From: Xanthobacter autotrophicus
GTDB lineage: Bacteria; Pseudomonadota; Alphaproteobacteria; Rhizobiales; Xanthobacteraceae
NCBI RefSeq assembly: GCF_005871085.1
Contig: NZ_VAUP01000004.1
Span: forward strand, 62,001 to 126,000
DNA: 64,000 bases
Reading direction: 5' to 3'
The notes under the pieces were generated by a model, which worked only from the letters and a program-made list of their open reading frames with translations, did no database searches and was not told the DNA's origin. A program made the translations under genes and the position numbers. Positions 51,029-61,261 of the stretch are shown here, piece by piece (position 1 is the stretch's first letter; each line of letters begins with the position of its first letter).

Positions 51029-53254
51029 TCAGGCCGGCTTGAATGCCTGCCCGGCGAAGGGCAGGCGGTGGACCGGCCGGCCGGTGGCGGCGAGCACCGC
51101 ATTGGCCACGGCGGGCGCGAGGGGCGGCACGCCCGGCTCGCCCACACCGGTGGGCGCGACATCCGAGGCCACGATGTGTACTTCCACCTTCGGCATTTCG
51201 GACATGCGCAGGGGGGCATAGGTGTCGAAGTTGCCCTGCTCCACGGCGCCCTTGTCGAGGGTGATGGCATCATGCAGCGCGGCGCCGAGGCCGAAGCCGA
51301 TGCCGCCCTCGATCTGGGCCCGCACCACGTCCGGATTGACCACCACGCCGCAATCCACCGCCGCCACCACGCGCTCCACCTTCACGCCGGAATCGGCGAG
51401 GGAAATCTCCACCACCTCCGCCACATAGGTGTTGAAGCTCTTGTGGGCGGCGATGCCGCGGGTGCGGCCTGCCGGCAGCGGCGTGCCCCAGCCGGCCTTG
51501 TCGGCGGCAAGGCGGATGACGGCCTTCAGCCGTTCGTCCGTGGCATGGGCGAGGCGGAAGGCCACCGGGTCCTGCCCCGCCGCGCGGGCGAGCTGGTCCA
51601 TCACCACCTCCACCGCATAGGCGGTGTGGGTGTGGCCCACCGAGCGCCACCACAGCACCGGCACGCCGGCCTTCATGGTGGTGAGCTCCACTTTCATGTT
51701 GGGGATGTCGTAGGCGCCGTGGGTGCCCTCGACGGAGGTGTCGTCGATGCCGTCCTTCACGAGCATGGGCTCGAAGAAGGTGCCCGCGATGATGGACTGG
51801 CCGACCACATGGTGATGCCAGGCCACCGGCTTGCCGGAGGCATCCACCGCCGCGCGCACCTTGTGGACATAGACCGGCCGATAATAGCCGGACTTCATGT
51901 CGTCCTCGCGGGTCCACACCAGCTTCACCGGCACGCCCTTGCCGTGGGCCTTGGCGATGGCCACCGCCTCCACCACGAAGTCGGAGCTGGCGAGCGCCCG
52001 GCGGCCGAAGCTGCCGCCGGCCCATTGGGTGCGGATCTCCACCTTGTCCGGCGAAACGCCGGCGGTCCGGGCGGCGTTGGGTACATCGGCGACGGGAAGC
52101 TGCGAGCCGGTCCAGATGGTGACCGCCCCGTCCTTCACCCGCGCCGCCGCGTTCATGGGCTCCATGGCGGCGTGGGCGAGATAGGGGAACTCGAATTCCG
52201 CCTCCACCAGCTTCACGCCGGGGGCCTTGAGCGCCGCCTCCACGTCGCCGTGGGTCTCCACCGGCAGGCCGGGCTTGGCAAGCGCGCCGCGATAGTCGGC
52301 GAGCATGTCTGCGGTGCTGCGGGTTTCGGCCTTGCTCTCGTCCCACTCCACCTTCAGGGCGTCGCGGCCCTTGATGGCGGCGTGGGTGGTGGTGGCGAGC
52401 ACGGCGACGCCCTGCGGCACCATCACCACGTCCTGCACGCCCTTCACCGCCTTCGCGGCCGTGGCGTCGAAGCTCTTAGGCGTGGCGCCGAAGCGCGGCG
52501 GATGGGCGACCACCGCCACCAGCATGTCCGGCAGCTTGAGGTCCTGGGTGTAGATGCGGGCGCCGGTGGTCTTGGCCACATTGTCCACCCGGTGGACGCC
52601 CTCCTTGCCGATGAGGGTGAAGGCGGACGCCTCCTTCAGCTTCGGCTCGGCGGGCACCGGCTCCTTGGCGGCGGCCTCGGCGAGGGCGCCGAAGCCGGCG
52701 CTGCGGCTGCCGGCGCTGACCATGCCTTTGGATACCTTGATCGTGGCGGGATCAACGCCCCACTGCCGCGCCGCGGCGGCCACCAGCATGGCGCGGGCGG
52801 CAGCACCCGCGGTGCGGTAGACGGTGTAGCTCGCGGCGATGGAGGTGGAGCCGCCGGTGCCCTGGGCGCCACCGAACAGAGCGTTGCCGTAGGTCTTGCC
52901 GTCGGCGGGGGCGAACTGCGTGGTCACCTTCGACCAGTCCGCGTCCATTTCGTCTGCGGCGAGGGTCGCAAGTCCGGTGGCGATGCCCTGGCCCTTGTCG
53001 AGATGCTTGACGATGACGGTGACCGTGCCGTCCGGCGCGATCTTGACGAAGGGATTGAAGGCTTGCCCGGCCGCATTCGCGCCGGCCGGAGCGGCGTGCG
53101 CCACATCAGCCTTCAGCCCGAGTACGAGGCCGATGCCCGCCCCGCCCATGGCGGCGAGGACGAAGCGGCGGGAGAGCGGCGTTTGCGCGGCACCGGAGAG
53201 CGCGGCGGCAAGGCCGGACACGGCGCCGGGTTCCAACTTCTGGAGCATGTGCAT
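51029..53254 (-). CDS. Molybdenum hydroxylase large subunit, isoquinoline 1-oxidoreductase (IorB) type, Tat-exported
   Basis: Molybdopterin-binding subunit of 741 residues, single chain with a twin-arginine motif [20 protein letters not shown] at about 28-48, which marks the periplasmic IorB-like branch. Mo-cofactor motifs: [17 protein letters not shown] near 128 and [20 protein letters not shown] near 400; the C-terminal [38 protein letters not shown] block is intact. It follows the Fe-S subunit gene by three bases. Enzymes of this type oxidise N-heterocycles, aldehydes or nicotine-like compounds; the substrate here is unknown. No cytochrome or XdhC-type maturation gene is adjacent. Confidence 0.9.
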   Translation of the reverse strand: MHMLQKLEPGAVSGLAAALSGAAQTPLSRRFVLAAMGGAGIGLVLGLKADVAHAAPAGANAAGQAFNPFVKIAPDGTVTVIVKHLDKGQGIATGLATLAADEMDADWSKVTTQFAPADGKTYGNALFGGAQGTGGSTSIAASYTVYRTAGAAARAMLVAAAARQWGVDPATIKVSKGMVSAGSRSAGFGALAEAAAKEPVPAEPKLKEASAFTLIGKEGVHRVDNVAKTTGARIYTQDLKLPDMLVAVVAHPPRFGATPKSFDATAAKAVKGVQDVVMVPQGVAVLATTTHAAIKGRDALKVEWDESKAETRSTADMLADYRGALAKPGLPVETHGDVEAALKAPGVKLVEAEFEFPYLAHAAMEPMNAAARVKDGAVTIWTGSQLPVADVPNAARTAGVSPDKVEIRTQWAGGSFGRRALASSDFVVEAVAIAKAHGKGVPVKLVWTREDDMKSGYYRPVYVHKVRAAVDASGKPVAWHHHVVGQSIIAGTFFEPMLVKDGIDDTSVEGTHGAYDIPNMKVELTTMKAGVPVLWWRSVGHTHTAYAVEVVMDQLARAAGQDPVAFRLAHATDERLKAVIRLAADKAGWGTPLPAGRTRGIAAHKSFNTYVAEVVEISLADSGVKVERVVAAVDCGVVVNPDVVRAQIEGGIGFGLGAALHDAITLDKGAVEQGNFDTYAPLRMSEMPKVEVHIVASDVAPTGVGEPGVPPLAPAVANAVLAATGRPVHRLPFAGQAFKPA

Positions 53255-53257
53255 GGA

Positions 53258-53719
53258 TCAGGCCTCCAGCCGGCGGGCCGCGTCATGGATCGCGGCGCGG
53301 ATGCGGTGGTAGGTGGCGCAGCGGCAGACATTGCCGTCCATCGCCGCGTCGATGTCGGGATCGGTGGGCTTCTTGTTCTCCGACAGCAGCGCCACGGCGG
53401 ACATGATCTGCCCGGACTGGCAATAGCCGCACTGGACCACGTCGAGGCTGACCCAGGCGGCGCGGACCGCCTCGGCCTCGCGGCCCTGGATGCCTTCGAT
53501 GGTGACAACCTTGCCGTCGCCGACATCGCCGAGCGCGGTCTGGCAGGACCGCACCGGGGTGCCGTCGAGATGCACGGTGCAGGCGCCGCATAGGGCCTGG
53601 CCGCACCCGAACTTCGTGCCGACGAGATCCAGCTCGTCGCGCAGGACCCAGAGCAGCGGCGTATCGGGATCGGCGTCGACGGTGCGCGCCTGTCCGTTCA
53701 CTGTGAGTGTGACGGCCAT
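53258..53719 (-). CDS. (2Fe-2S)-binding small subunit of the molybdenum hydroxylase (IorA type)
   Basis: A 153-residue subunit with two [2Fe-2S] clusters. The plant-type site is [20 protein letters not shown] plus Cys in VRSCQTALG. The second cluster is CGYCQSGQ with [15 protein letters not shown]. The start at [10 protein letters not shown] (ATG 53719) fits the family. It has no signal of its own, so it probably travels through Tat bound to the large subunit. Directly upstream of that gene in one operon. Confidence 0.93.
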   Translation of the reverse strand: MAVTLTVNGQARTVDADPDTPLLWVLRDELDLVGTKFGCGQALCGACTVHLDGTPVRSCQTALGDVGDGKVVTIEGIQGREAEAVRAAWVSLDVVQCGYCQSGQIMSAVALLSENKKPTDPDIDAAMDGNVCRCATYHRIRAAIHDAARRLEA

Positions 53720-54112
53720 GGGTACCTCGTTGTTGCGAGAGGCACAGCCGCATCTGTGCTTGATAGGGGGGAGGGCGCGCATGTGACACGCCCCAAGGCA
53801 CCATGGCGTCGCCCCGACGCAGATGGTTCCACAACGGAATGCTAGCCCGCTTTCTCGACGGATTCCAGACTGCGGCAGCTTCACGATCCCGGGAGCACGC
53901 GTGGCCGCGCCTCTTGTCGTTTCCGACGTCCTGTGGAAGTTACGACCGATCAATCAAAAAAACTGATCCATGATTTGGAGATTGCATGGTGGCCGCGCGG
54001 CGCATTTCTCTGGCCGTTCCGTTTCGCATCGTGGCCACCCCCCGGCCAGATCGCGAATCTGCGGGTATCGCGCGGCCGGCGTTGCAGGTCACACAAACCA
54101 GTGGGGTTGCGC
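53720..54112. other. Divergent intergenic region between the molybdenum hydroxylase and biotin operons
   Basis: 393 bases with no clear gene. An A-rich patch (CAATCAAAAAAACTGATCC) at about 53950 may be part of the bio promoter. I looked for the alphaproteobacterial BioR box (TTATCTATAA-like) and did not find it. Confidence 0.5.
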
Positions 54113-55276
54113 ATGGAGGCGCATGAGGCGGCGCTCGTGGCGCTGGGCCGTCGCGGCCGGCTGCGCACGCTCGCACCCGCGCAGGGGGCCGACTTCGCCT
54201 CCAACGACTATCTGGGCCTTGCCCAATCCGAGGAGCTGCGGCAGGCCGCCGCCGCCGCGCTGGCTCGTGGCGTGCCGCTTGGAGCCGGCGGATCGCGCCT
54301 GCTGCGCGGCAACCACCCGGAGCACGAGGCGCTGGAGGCCGCGGCTGCGGCCTTCTTCGGCGCCGAGGCGGCTTTGTTCTTCGCCGGCGGATTTGCCGCC
54401 AACGCCGCGCTGGTTTCCACCCTGCCGCGTCGCGGCGATCTGGTGGTCTATGACGAACTCATCCATGCCAGCGTCCATGAGGGCCTTGCCGGGGCCTCTT
54501 CGGCCGAGCGCGTGGAGGCGGTGGCGACGCGGCATGCCGATGCCCATGCCGTGGACGACGCCATCCGCGCCTGGCGCGCAAAGGGCGGGCGCGGGCGAGC
54601 CTGGATCGCGGCGGAAACCCTCTACAGCATGGACGGCGATTTCGCCCCGCTGGACGATCTTTGCGCAGTGGCCGAGCGGCACGACGCCATGTTGCTGCTG
54701 GATGAGGCCCACGCCACCGGCGTCTATGGGCCGGCGGGGCGGGGGCTTGCCGCGCATCTGGAAGGTCGCGCCAACGTGGTGACGCTGCACACCTGCGGCA
54801 AGGCGCTGGGGGTCATGGGTGCGCTGGTGTGCCTGCCGCGCGGGCTGAAGGATTACATGGTCAACCGGTCGCGGCCCTTCATCTACGCCACCGCGCCGTC
54901 GCCGCTGCTGGCCGCCACCGTGCGGGCCGCGCTGACCCTTGTCGAGGCGGCGCAGGACCGGCGGGACCGCCTCATGGCGCGCATCGCCCACGCGCAGCGC
55001 GCGCTGGCGGGGATCGGTCTGCCGGCGACCTCTTCGCAAATCCAGAAGGTGATTCTGGGGTCCGACCGACGGGCGACCGCCATCGCCGCCGCCTTGCAGG
55101 CGCAGGGGTTCGACGTGCGCGCGATCCGCCCGCCCACCGTGCCGGAGGGCACGGCGCGCCTGCGTGTCGCGTTGACGCTCAATGTGCCCGAGGCCGCTCT
55201 GGATGGGCTGGTTGAGGCGCTGTCGCAGGCCCTCGCGGCGGAGCCGGGAAGTCAGGTCGAAAGGCGCGCGGAATGA
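54113..55276 (+). CDS. bioF: 8-amino-7-oxononanoate synthase
   Basis: PLP enzyme joining pimeloyl-thioester and alanine in biotin synthesis (EC 2.3.1.47). 387 residues from ATG 54113. [12 protein letters not shown] at the start, [66 protein letters not shown] and the Schiff-base segment [14 protein letters not shown]. The frame extends 60 codons upstream without family similarity. First of bioFDAZ; overlaps bioD by 4 bases. Confidence 0.94.
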   Translation: MEAHEAALVALGRRGRLRTLAPAQGADFASNDYLGLAQSEELRQAAAAALARGVPLGAGGSRLLRGNHPEHEALEAAAAAFFGAEAALFFAGGFAANAALVSTLPRRGDLVVYDELIHASVHEGLAGASSAERVEAVATRHADAHAVDDAIRAWRAKGGRGRAWIAAETLYSMDGDFAPLDDLCAVAERHDAMLLLDEAHATGVYGPAGRGLAAHLEGRANVVTLHTCGKALGVMGALVCLPRGLKDYMVNRSRPFIYATAPSPLLAATVRAALTLVEAAQDRRDRLMARIAHAQRALAGIGLPATSSQIQKVILGSDRRATAIAAALQAQGFDVRAIRPPTVPEGTARLRVALTLNVPEAALDGLVEALSQALAAEPGSQVERRAE

Positions 55277-55914
55277 CCGGCTACATCGTCACCGGGACGG
55301 ATACCGGGATCGGCAAGACCGTGTTCGCCGCCGGCCTCGCCGGCGCGCTGGACGCCGCCTATTGGAAGCCGGTGCAGTCCGGCCTGGACGAAGAGACGGA
55401 TTCTCAGGTTGTGCGGCGGCTGTCAGGCCTTGCGCCCGATCGCATCCTGCCGGAGGCCTACCGGCTTGCCCTGCCGGCGTCCCCCCATCGGGCCGCGGAG
55501 GCCGAGGGTATCGCCATCGATCCCGATGCGCTGGTGCTTCCGGTCACGTCGCGGCCGCTGGTGGTCGAAGGGGCCGGCGGACCTTTGGTGCCGCTCACCC
55601 GCCGCCGGCTCTTCGCGGATGTGTTCGTCGTGTGGGGATTGCCGGTGATCCTGTGCGCCCGCACCAGCCTCGGCACCATCAACCACACATTGCTCGCCAT
55701 TGAGGCCCTGTCGCGCCGGGGCATCACGCTGCACGGCGTCGCCTTCATCGGCGAGGCCAACGAGGACAGCGAGCAGATCATCGCGGACCTTGGCGGCACG
55801 CGCCGCCTCGGGCGCCTGCCGCACTTACCGGCGGTGACGCCCGACACGCTCAAAGCCGCCTTCGCGACGGCTTTCTCCCTGGATGACTTTCGCCGAGAGG
55901 ACCTCCGGCCATGA
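55273..55914 (+). CDS. bioD: Dethiobiotin synthase
   Basis: ATP-dependent carboxylation of 7,8-diaminononanoate to dethiobiotin (EC 6.3.3.3). 213 residues with P-loop [43 protein letters not shown] and [18 protein letters not shown]. Overlaps bioF and bioA by 4 bases each. Confidence 0.95.
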   Translation: MTGYIVTGTDTGIGKTVFAAGLAGALDAAYWKPVQSGLDEETDSQVVRRLSGLAPDRILPEAYRLALPASPHRAAEAEGIAIDPDALVLPVTSRPLVVEGAGGPLVPLTRRRLFADVFVVWGLPVILCARTSLGTINHTLLAIEALSRRGITLHGVAFIGEANEDSEQIIADLGGTRRLGRLPHLPAVTPDTLKAAFATAFSLDDFRREDLRP

Positions 55915-57176
55915 CCGCAAGCCCTTCTCCTGTCTGGCATCCCTTCACCCAGCACGCGCTTGCGCCCGAGCCGCCGGTGGTGGTGCGCGGGCAAGGCGCG
56001 TGGCTGGAAACCGCCAGTGGCGGGCGCATTCTGGACGCCATCTCGTCGTGGTGGGTCATCACCCACGGCCATTGCCATCCGCGCATCGTCGCCGCCATCG
56101 CGGAGCAGGCCGGGCAGCTCGATCAGGTGATCTTCGCCGGCCACACCCATCCCGCCGCCGAGGCGCTGGCGCGCGGCCTCGTGGCCATGACGCCTGAGGG
56201 GCTCGATCACGTCTTCTTTTCCGACAGCGGCTCCACTGCGGTCGAGGTGGCGCTGAAAATGGCGGCAGGCTACTGGCGCCACACCGGCGAGCAGCGCACC
56301 CGTATCCTCGCGCTGGAGCACGGCTATCACGGCGATACCATTGGCACCATGTCGGTGGGCGCGCGCGGCGTCTACAACGCGGCCTACGAGCCGTTCCTGT
56401 TCGAGGTGACGCGCCTGCCGTTTCCAGAGAAGGGCCGCGAGCAGGTGACCCTGGACGCGCTGGAAGCCGCCTGCCGTGAGGCGCCGGCCGCGCTGCTGGT
56501 GGAACCGCTGATCCTCGGCGCCGGCGGCATGCACATCTATGCCCCGGCGGTGCTGGCCGAAATGGCGGCGATCTGCGCCCGCCACGGCGTGCTCTTCATC
56601 GCCGACGAGGTGATGACCGGCTTCGGCCGCACCGGTACCCTGTTTGCCTGCGAGCAGGCGGGCGCGGTGCCGGACATCGCCTGCTATGCCAAGGGCCTCA
56701 CCGGCGGGTCGCTGCCGCTGGCCGTCACCCTGTGCCGGCGCGCCATCTTCGATGCCCATTATTCCACCGACCGGGCGCGCACCTTTTTCCATTCCAGCTC
56801 GTTCACGGCCAATCCCATCGCCTGCGCGGCGGCGGTCGCCAACCTGAAGATCTGGGCGGACGAGCCGGTTGGCGCGCGCATCGCCGCGCTGGGGGACGCG
56901 CACGAAGAACGCCTGGCGCGCTTCCGCGACGACCGGCGCTTCGCCAACGTGCGTCGCCTCGGCACCATCGCGGCGCTGGACCTTGTGGCGCCCGATCCCG
57001 GCTATCTGGCGGATGTGGGGCCGCGGCTCGCCGCCTTCTTCCGGGACGAGGGGCTGCTCATCCGCCCGCTGGGCAACACGCTCTATGTGATGCCGCCCTA
57101 TTGCGTCACGGCGGAAGACCTCGACCTCGTCTATGGCGCCATCGCCACCGCCGCCGACCGCTTCGGGCGGGCCTGA
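55911..57176 (+). CDS. bioA: Adenosylmethionine-8-amino-7-oxononanoate aminotransferase
   Basis: PLP enzyme making 7,8-diaminononanoate with SAM as amino donor (EC 2.6.1.62). 421 residues: [14 protein letters not shown] at the start, [16 protein letters not shown] (the BioA-specific WW), [55 protein letters not shown] and the PLP lysine in [14 protein letters not shown]. Overlaps bioD and precedes bioZ by two bases. Confidence 0.96.
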   Translation: MTASPSPVWHPFTQHALAPEPPVVVRGQGAWLETASGGRILDAISSWWVITHGHCHPRIVAAIAEQAGQLDQVIFAGHTHPAAEALARGLVAMTPEGLDHVFFSDSGSTAVEVALKMAAGYWRHTGEQRTRILALEHGYHGDTIGTMSVGARGVYNAAYEPFLFEVTRLPFPEKGREQVTLDALEAACREAPAALLVEPLILGAGGMHIYAPAVLAEMAAICARHGVLFIADEVMTGFGRTGTLFACEQAGAVPDIACYAKGLTGGSLPLAVTLCRRAIFDAHYSTDRARTFFHSSSFTANPIACAAAVANLKIWADEPVGARIAALGDAHEERLARFRDDRRFANVRRLGTIAALDLVAPDPGYLADVGPRLAAFFRDEGLLIRPLGNTLYVMPPYCVTAEDLDLVYGAIATAADRFGRA

Positions 57177-57178
57177 GC

Positions 57179-58168
57179 ATGGCAAAAGCGCCCGTGGCGG
57201 GAACCCGCATCGCCGGCTTCGGCCATTATGCGCCGGACGAGGTGATGACCAGCGCGCAGATCGAGCGCGGGCTGGGCCTTGCGGAGGGGTGGATCGTCGG
57301 CCGCACCGGCATCCGCGCGCGGCGGGTGGCGGCGCCGCACGAGGCGGTGAGCGACCTTGCCTTCGCCGCCGCCGAAATGGCGCTGGCCGATGCCGGCCTG
57401 CCGAAGGCCGCCATCGGCCTCACTTTGCTGGCCACCAGCACGCCGGATCATCTGCTGCCGCCGACCGCGCCTCTGCTCGCCCACCGCCTCGGCCTGCCGG
57501 CGAGCGGCGCGGTGGACCTGACCGGGGCCTGCGCCGGCTTCCTCTATGCGCTCGTGCTGGCCGATGGCTTCGTGCGGACCACAGGTCGCGCGGTGCTGGT
57601 GGTGGCGGCCAACATCCTGTCCCGCCGCGTCGATCCCGCAGATCCTTCGACGGCGGCGTTGTTCGCCGATGCGGCCGGCGCCGTGGTGCTTGCCCCCTCG
57701 CCTCGGGAGGGGGCCGGCGTGGTCGGGTCTTGCCTTGCCTCCGACGGGTCGGGCTACGACCTTATCCAGATCCCCGACAGCGGCAGCCGCTTGTCGACAA
57801 GCGGGCAGGCAGGGGCTGGGCGGATGGTGATGCGGGAGGGCCGCACGGTGTTTTCCCGGGCGGTGGGCATGATGGCCGCCTCCTGCCGTACGGCGCTGGA
57901 GGAGGCCGGGCTCACCCTCGATGAGGTGACCCATTTCCTGCCGCATCAGGCCAATGCCCGCATCATCACGGCGGTGGCGGAGCGGCTCGCCATCGGCCCG
58001 GAGCGGACCCTGTCGAGCGTTGCCGACTATGGCAATTCGTCCGCCGCCACCGTGCCCTTCACGCTGTCGGCGCTACGGGCCACCCGGGCGTATCGCGAGG
58101 GCGACGTGCTGCTCATCGCCGCCGCCGGCGCCGGCCTCACCGGCGGCGCCGCCGTTTTCCGGTTCTAG
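57179..58168 (+). CDS. bioZ: BioZ, ketoacyl-ACP synthase III-like enzyme of biotin synthesis
   Basis: FabH-like condensing enzyme of 329 residues. In alphaproteobacteria BioZ makes the pimeloyl-ACP precursor by condensing glutaryl-CoA with malonyl-ACP, replacing BioC/BioH. The Cys-His-Asn triad is visible: DLTGACAGFLYAL, HFLPHQANARII, DYGNSSAATVPFTL. The start ATG 57179 lies two bases after the bioA stop. Position as last gene in bioFDAZ supports BioZ rather than housekeeping FabH. No bioB is in the window. Confidence 0.9.
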   Translation: MAKAPVAGTRIAGFGHYAPDEVMTSAQIERGLGLAEGWIVGRTGIRARRVAAPHEAVSDLAFAAAEMALADAGLPKAAIGLTLLATSTPDHLLPPTAPLLAHRLGLPASGAVDLTGACAGFLYALVLADGFVRTTGRAVLVVAANILSRRVDPADPSTAALFADAAGAVVLAPSPREGAGVVGSCLASDGSGYDLIQIPDSGSRLSTSGQAGAGRMVMREGRTVFSRAVGMMAASCRTALEEAGLTLDEVTHFLPHQANARIITAVAERLAIGPERTLSSVADYGNSSAATVPFTLSALRATRAYREGDVLLIAAAGAGLTGGAAVFRF

Positions 58169-58272
58169 AGCGCTTTCCGCTCGCCTTGGCTCACGTAAAC
58201 CGCTCTAGAGTCATGATTTGACGTATTTTCTTCACGCGAACCGGTGTCCACTTCGCTCGAAAATACGCTAGA
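58169..58272. repeat. Rhizobial-type intergenic element, copy 2 (long form)
   Basis: Contains, in reverse, GCGAAGTGGACACCGGTTCG and CGTGAAGAAAA, as at 37533-37585, plus an extra part with AGAGCG...CGCTCTAGA inverted ends (TAGAGCGCTTTCCGC and AAACCGCTCTAGAG). It fills nearly all of the gap between the convergent bioZ and sodC. Confidence 0.8.
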
Positions 58273-58277
58273 CCACC

Positions 58278-58838
58278 TCAGGGCTTGAACGCGGCGCAGG
58301 CGATGCGCGCGCCGGCGCCGCCGATGGGCTGGGTGGTGTGGTCGTCCGGCGCGGCATGGACCACCAGCGCGAAGCCCGTCGCAGAAAGCAGGCCGTTGGC
58401 GCCGGTGAGGCCGACGGGGCTCGTCACCTCGGCCGAGACCGAGCCATCGGCGACGGCGAAGATGTTGGGCAGGTCGCCTTCGTCGGGGCCGTTGGGATTG
58501 AGCAGGCCGTGGGCCTTGCCGCCGTGGTTCACATGCGCCTTGGAGGCCAGGAACTTCTCGGTGTCCGAGCAGTCGGCCACCGCGTGGAAGTGGATGCCGT
58601 GCCAGCCGGGCGGGATGGCACCGGGCTGAAGCACGAGGCGCACGATGGTGACGCGGTCGGTCCCGGTGGCGGTGGCGGTGCCGATGGGCTTGCCATTATT
58701 GCCGACCAATTCCGCCTTGACCACGGTGGGCGCCGGGGAAGCTGCCGGAACGGGCGCCGGCGCGGGTGTCTGGGCCAGCGCGACCGGCGCGCCGGCGATC
58801 AGGATCGAAGCTGCGAGAAGCCAGTATTTCGAGCACAT
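58278..58838 (-). CDS. sodC: Periplasmic Cu/Zn superoxide dismutase
   Basis: Dismutates superoxide in the periplasm (EC 1.15.1.1). 186 residues from ATG 58838 with signal peptide MCSKYWLLAASILIAG...ALAQ, then a Pro/Ala-rich linker. Metal ligands: GIHFHAVADCSD, HVNHGGKAHGLLNPNGPDEG, and FALVVHAAPDDHTTQPIG; GGAGARIACAAF is the family C-terminus. The disulfide cysteines (ADCSD and RIACA) are present. Upstream gap 213 bases. Confidence 0.95.
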   Translation of the reverse strand: MCSKYWLLAASILIAGAPVALAQTPAPAPVPAASPAPTVVKAELVGNNGKPIGTATATGTDRVTIVRLVLQPGAIPPGWHGIHFHAVADCSDTEKFLASKAHVNHGGKAHGLLNPNGPDEGDLPNIFAVADGSVSAEVTSPVGLTGANGLLSATGFALVVHAAPDDHTTQPIGGAGARIACAAFKP

Positions 58839-59052
58839 GGGGTGCCTCCTTGTCCTGCGACGCGTCGGGCGCGCCGCACATCGAACCGCCACGTGCTTAT
58901 ATCACCCGCTTCGGCCAGAGGTCTCGGCAATGGGAAGGGCAGGGGCCTGCGCAAGCCGCGGAACGCGAGGCGCCGGAGAGCGGTTTCGGTTCGCGGGACC
59001 ATCATGGTGGCGGGAATATCAGGCCAGCTCGGCGAACGAGCCTCGCCGAGGC

Positions 59053-60072
59053 CTATCCATAGCCGGACCTGCCCTTGCGCAGGTGGGTGGGTGGCGCCGA
59101 GGTCCAGCGGCGCACGGCGCGGGTGAAGCTGGCGCCGGAGCCGTAGCCCATCTCGGCCGCAACTTCCTGCACGGGCGAGGTGCTGGCCGTCAGCAGCGCC
59201 AGGGCGCGGGCGGCGCGCTCCTGCTCGATCAGCCGGGACAGGCTGGCGCCCTCGGCGGTGAGCCGGCGTTGCAGGGTGCGCGTGCTCATGTAGGCGAACC
59301 GGGCCACCTCGGCCAGCGTCGGCTCGCCGCCGCGCGCCAGCAGCAGCGGCAGGACGGCGCGGATGGAGCCGGCGAGGGTGCCGTCGCCCCGGATCACCGC
59401 ACACCCCTCGGTCACTTGCTGGTCGAGGGGAATGCGGGGCTGGGCATAGGGCCGGTCGAGCATCGCGTCGGAGAGGGTCACGGCCACCGCGCCGGTGAGG
59501 GTGGGGCTGACGGGGCAGCCGAAATGGGATTCGAGCAGCGAGAGTCCGAACACCGGATGGGGCGTCAGTTCCACGCGCTCGACGGCGGGCCCGTCCTGGC
59601 CGCCACGGGTCACCACGCTGGCGATCAGGGCCGCTGTGAATTGCTGCGTGATGAAGAGAGCTTCGTCATCGAGCGGCACCCGGAACACGTGCCGGACAGT
59701 TCCCCCGCCAGCGTGGGGCGTGAAGGTGAGCACCTCGTGGGAGCCGTGGTGGAAGAAGGCGCGGGTCACCAGCTGGAAGGCTTCGCGCGGGGTCTGCGAC
59801 GCCCGCACCAGCAGCCCGATGAGGCCGAGCTGGTCGACGCCGGCATGGGCGACGACCCGGCAGCCGATGTCGGGCCCTTCGGCGTGCGCCACGGCACGCA
59901 GGAATTCGATGCCCACCTGCAGGGGAATGGGCTGGTCGGGATTGGCGACGAAGCCGGGGGGCAATCCGGCATCCTGGAGCAGGAGGTCCAGCGGGTGCCC
60001 TTGGTCCCTGAGCCAGATCATGAACGGGAAGGCGGCGGCCGCCCGCACCAGAGGAAGAGTTGTCGTCGCCAT
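59053..60072 (-). CDS. AraC-family transcriptional regulator
   Basis: 339 residues: an N-terminal arabinose-binding-like domain (PF12625 type, LLLQDAGLPPGFVANPDQPI, GLIGLLVRASQTPREAFQLV) and a C-terminal double HTH from about 245 (PTLAEVARFAYMSTRTLQRR, LTAEGASLSRLIEQERAARA, EVAAEMGYGSGASFTRAVRR). Regulators of this type (OruR/ArgR-like) often govern a neighbouring catabolic gene, but none of that kind adjoins it. Target unknown. Confidence 0.92.
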   Translation of the reverse strand: MATTTLPLVRAAAAFPFMIWLRDQGHPLDLLLQDAGLPPGFVANPDQPIPLQVGIEFLRAVAHAEGPDIGCRVVAHAGVDQLGLIGLLVRASQTPREAFQLVTRAFFHHGSHEVLTFTPHAGGGTVRHVFRVPLDDEALFITQQFTAALIASVVTRGGQDGPAVERVELTPHPVFGLSLLESHFGCPVSPTLTGAVAVTLSDAMLDRPYAQPRIPLDQQVTEGCAVIRGDGTLAGSIRAVLPLLLARGGEPTLAEVARFAYMSTRTLQRRLTAEGASLSRLIEQERAARALALLTASTSPVQEVAAEMGYGSGASFTRAVRRWTSAPPTHLRKGRSGYG

Positions 60073-60253
60073 ATCGCTGTCGGAGTCGCTGTCCGTGTCG
60101 GTGTTGCCTGCAATGGGGCCATGGTGACGCGGTGGCGCACAAGATCAAGGATTCGTCCTGGGCCCAGGGGCGATTTCCCCCAAGGTGCTGGAAAAGCTTC
60201 ATGCAGCCGTCAAGCTCCCCGGGCGCGGCGATCGGGCCACGGCTGGTCGGCGC

Positions 60254-60287
60254 GCGGCCCGGCTCAGGATGTCCTGAGCCGGGCCGC
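60254..60287. terminator. Strong hairpin downstream of the DUF4394 gene
   Basis: A 16-bp perfect stem (GCGGCCCGGCTCAGGA / TCCTGAGCCGGGCCGC) with a two-base loop, 21 bases after the DUF4394 stop on the minus strand. No U-run on that side, so termination would need Rho or be partial. Confidence 0.6.
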
Positions 60288-60308
60288 TTGAGGTCACGCC
60301 GGCCGTCG

Positions 60309-61091
60309 TCACATGGCCTTGATGATGGCGATGTCTGTGACCGTGCCATCGAGGCCGGCCACCTTCCCCGCGCTGCTCGCCTTGCCGGTGGCGAGATCCA
60401 CGCGGTACAGCATGGTCCCGGCCATCAGCCAGCCTTCATTGGCACCGGCGTCCGCCGCCACGATGTCAAAGGCGTAGCCTTTGCCTTCCACGCCGATCGT
60501 GCCCACGGTGTTGAGGATCCCGTCATTGGGCGGCGCCTGCTTCACCAGCAGGCCCAGCTTGCCGTCGATGTCGTAGAGCGCGGTTTCCTTCGCGCCTTTC
60601 ATCGAATTGGTGTAGGCCCCCGCCACGATGACCGCCGGCTTGCCCATGTGCTTGTCGGCATCGGCGAACTTCAGCATGCCGTCGCGCACCACCTTGCCGT
60701 CATCCACATTGACCCGCAGGTTGGTTCCATCGGCGCCGATGACGCGCAGGCGGTCGGCGACCGGGTTGAAGTCCACGGTGGCGGCGGTGCCGGCGGGCAG
60801 CATGGCTTCCAGCTTCGCCTTCACCGTGGCAGTGCCGCTCACCGGGTCGATGGTGGCCACCGTGCCATCCTCGAACAGGCCGTAGAGCTTGCCGTCCGCC
60901 GGGCGCACGTCGATGCCCAGCAGCTTGCCGGAGACGCCCGACACCTTCAGCGGGGTTGCGGCCTTCAGCGCCTTGGCGTCCACCACCGCGATGCGGTTGC
61001 CATCCATCAGCGCCACCACAGTCTGGGCAGAGGCGGCCGCGGGCACCGTCATCGCGCCGGCGAGGGCGACCATCATGAGCGTGCTCTTCAT
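60309..61091 (-). CDS. Exported DUF4394 (beta-propeller-like) protein
   Basis: 260 residues with signal peptide MKSTLMMVALAGAMTVPAAASAQ. The DUF4394 domain fills the rest: LLGIDVRPADGKLYGLFEDG, TVDFNPVADRLRVIGADGTN, RVNVDDGKVV and TLYRVDLATGKASSAGKV-like repeats. Function in the cell envelope is not known. It is divergent from an ECF sigma / anti-sigma pair 171 bases away and may be a member of their regulon. Confidence 0.88.
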   Translation of the reverse strand: MKSTLMMVALAGAMTVPAAASAQTVVALMDGNRIAVVDAKALKAATPLKVSGVSGKLLGIDVRPADGKLYGLFEDGTVATIDPVSGTATVKAKLEAMLPAGTAATVDFNPVADRLRVIGADGTNLRVNVDDGKVVRDGMLKFADADKHMGKPAVIVAGAYTNSMKGAKETALYDIDGKLGLLVKQAPPNDGILNTVGTIGVEGKGYAFDIVAADAGANEGWLMAGTMLYRVDLATGKASSAGKVAGLDGTVTDIAIIKAM

Positions 61092-61261
61092 CTCGTTCTC
61101 CTGCTGTCGCTCCGACCATCGCGGCCGGGTCGAAGCGGCTACACGCGGCCCTCGCCAACGGATGCGGCGGCGTTGAGAATTATTTCATCCGACGCATCCG
61201 CCGTTCCTCGGGCGCCGTAACGGAAGGCAGGTCACCAGCAACGCGGAAGGCTGAGCAGGCG

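Noticed and set aside
51068-53593. Very long open frame on the plus strand opposite the molybdenum hydroxylase genes
   Set aside because: His/Gly/Ala-rich nonsense protein caused by high third-position GC on the coding strand; the minus-strand proteins have complete conserved motifs.
53720-54112. BioR operator before bioF
   Set aside because: No TTATCTATAA-like palindrome found in the spacer.
57179-58168. Housekeeping FabH instead of BioZ
   Set aside because: Position directly after bioFDA with a two-base gap, and no plsX or acpP beside it.
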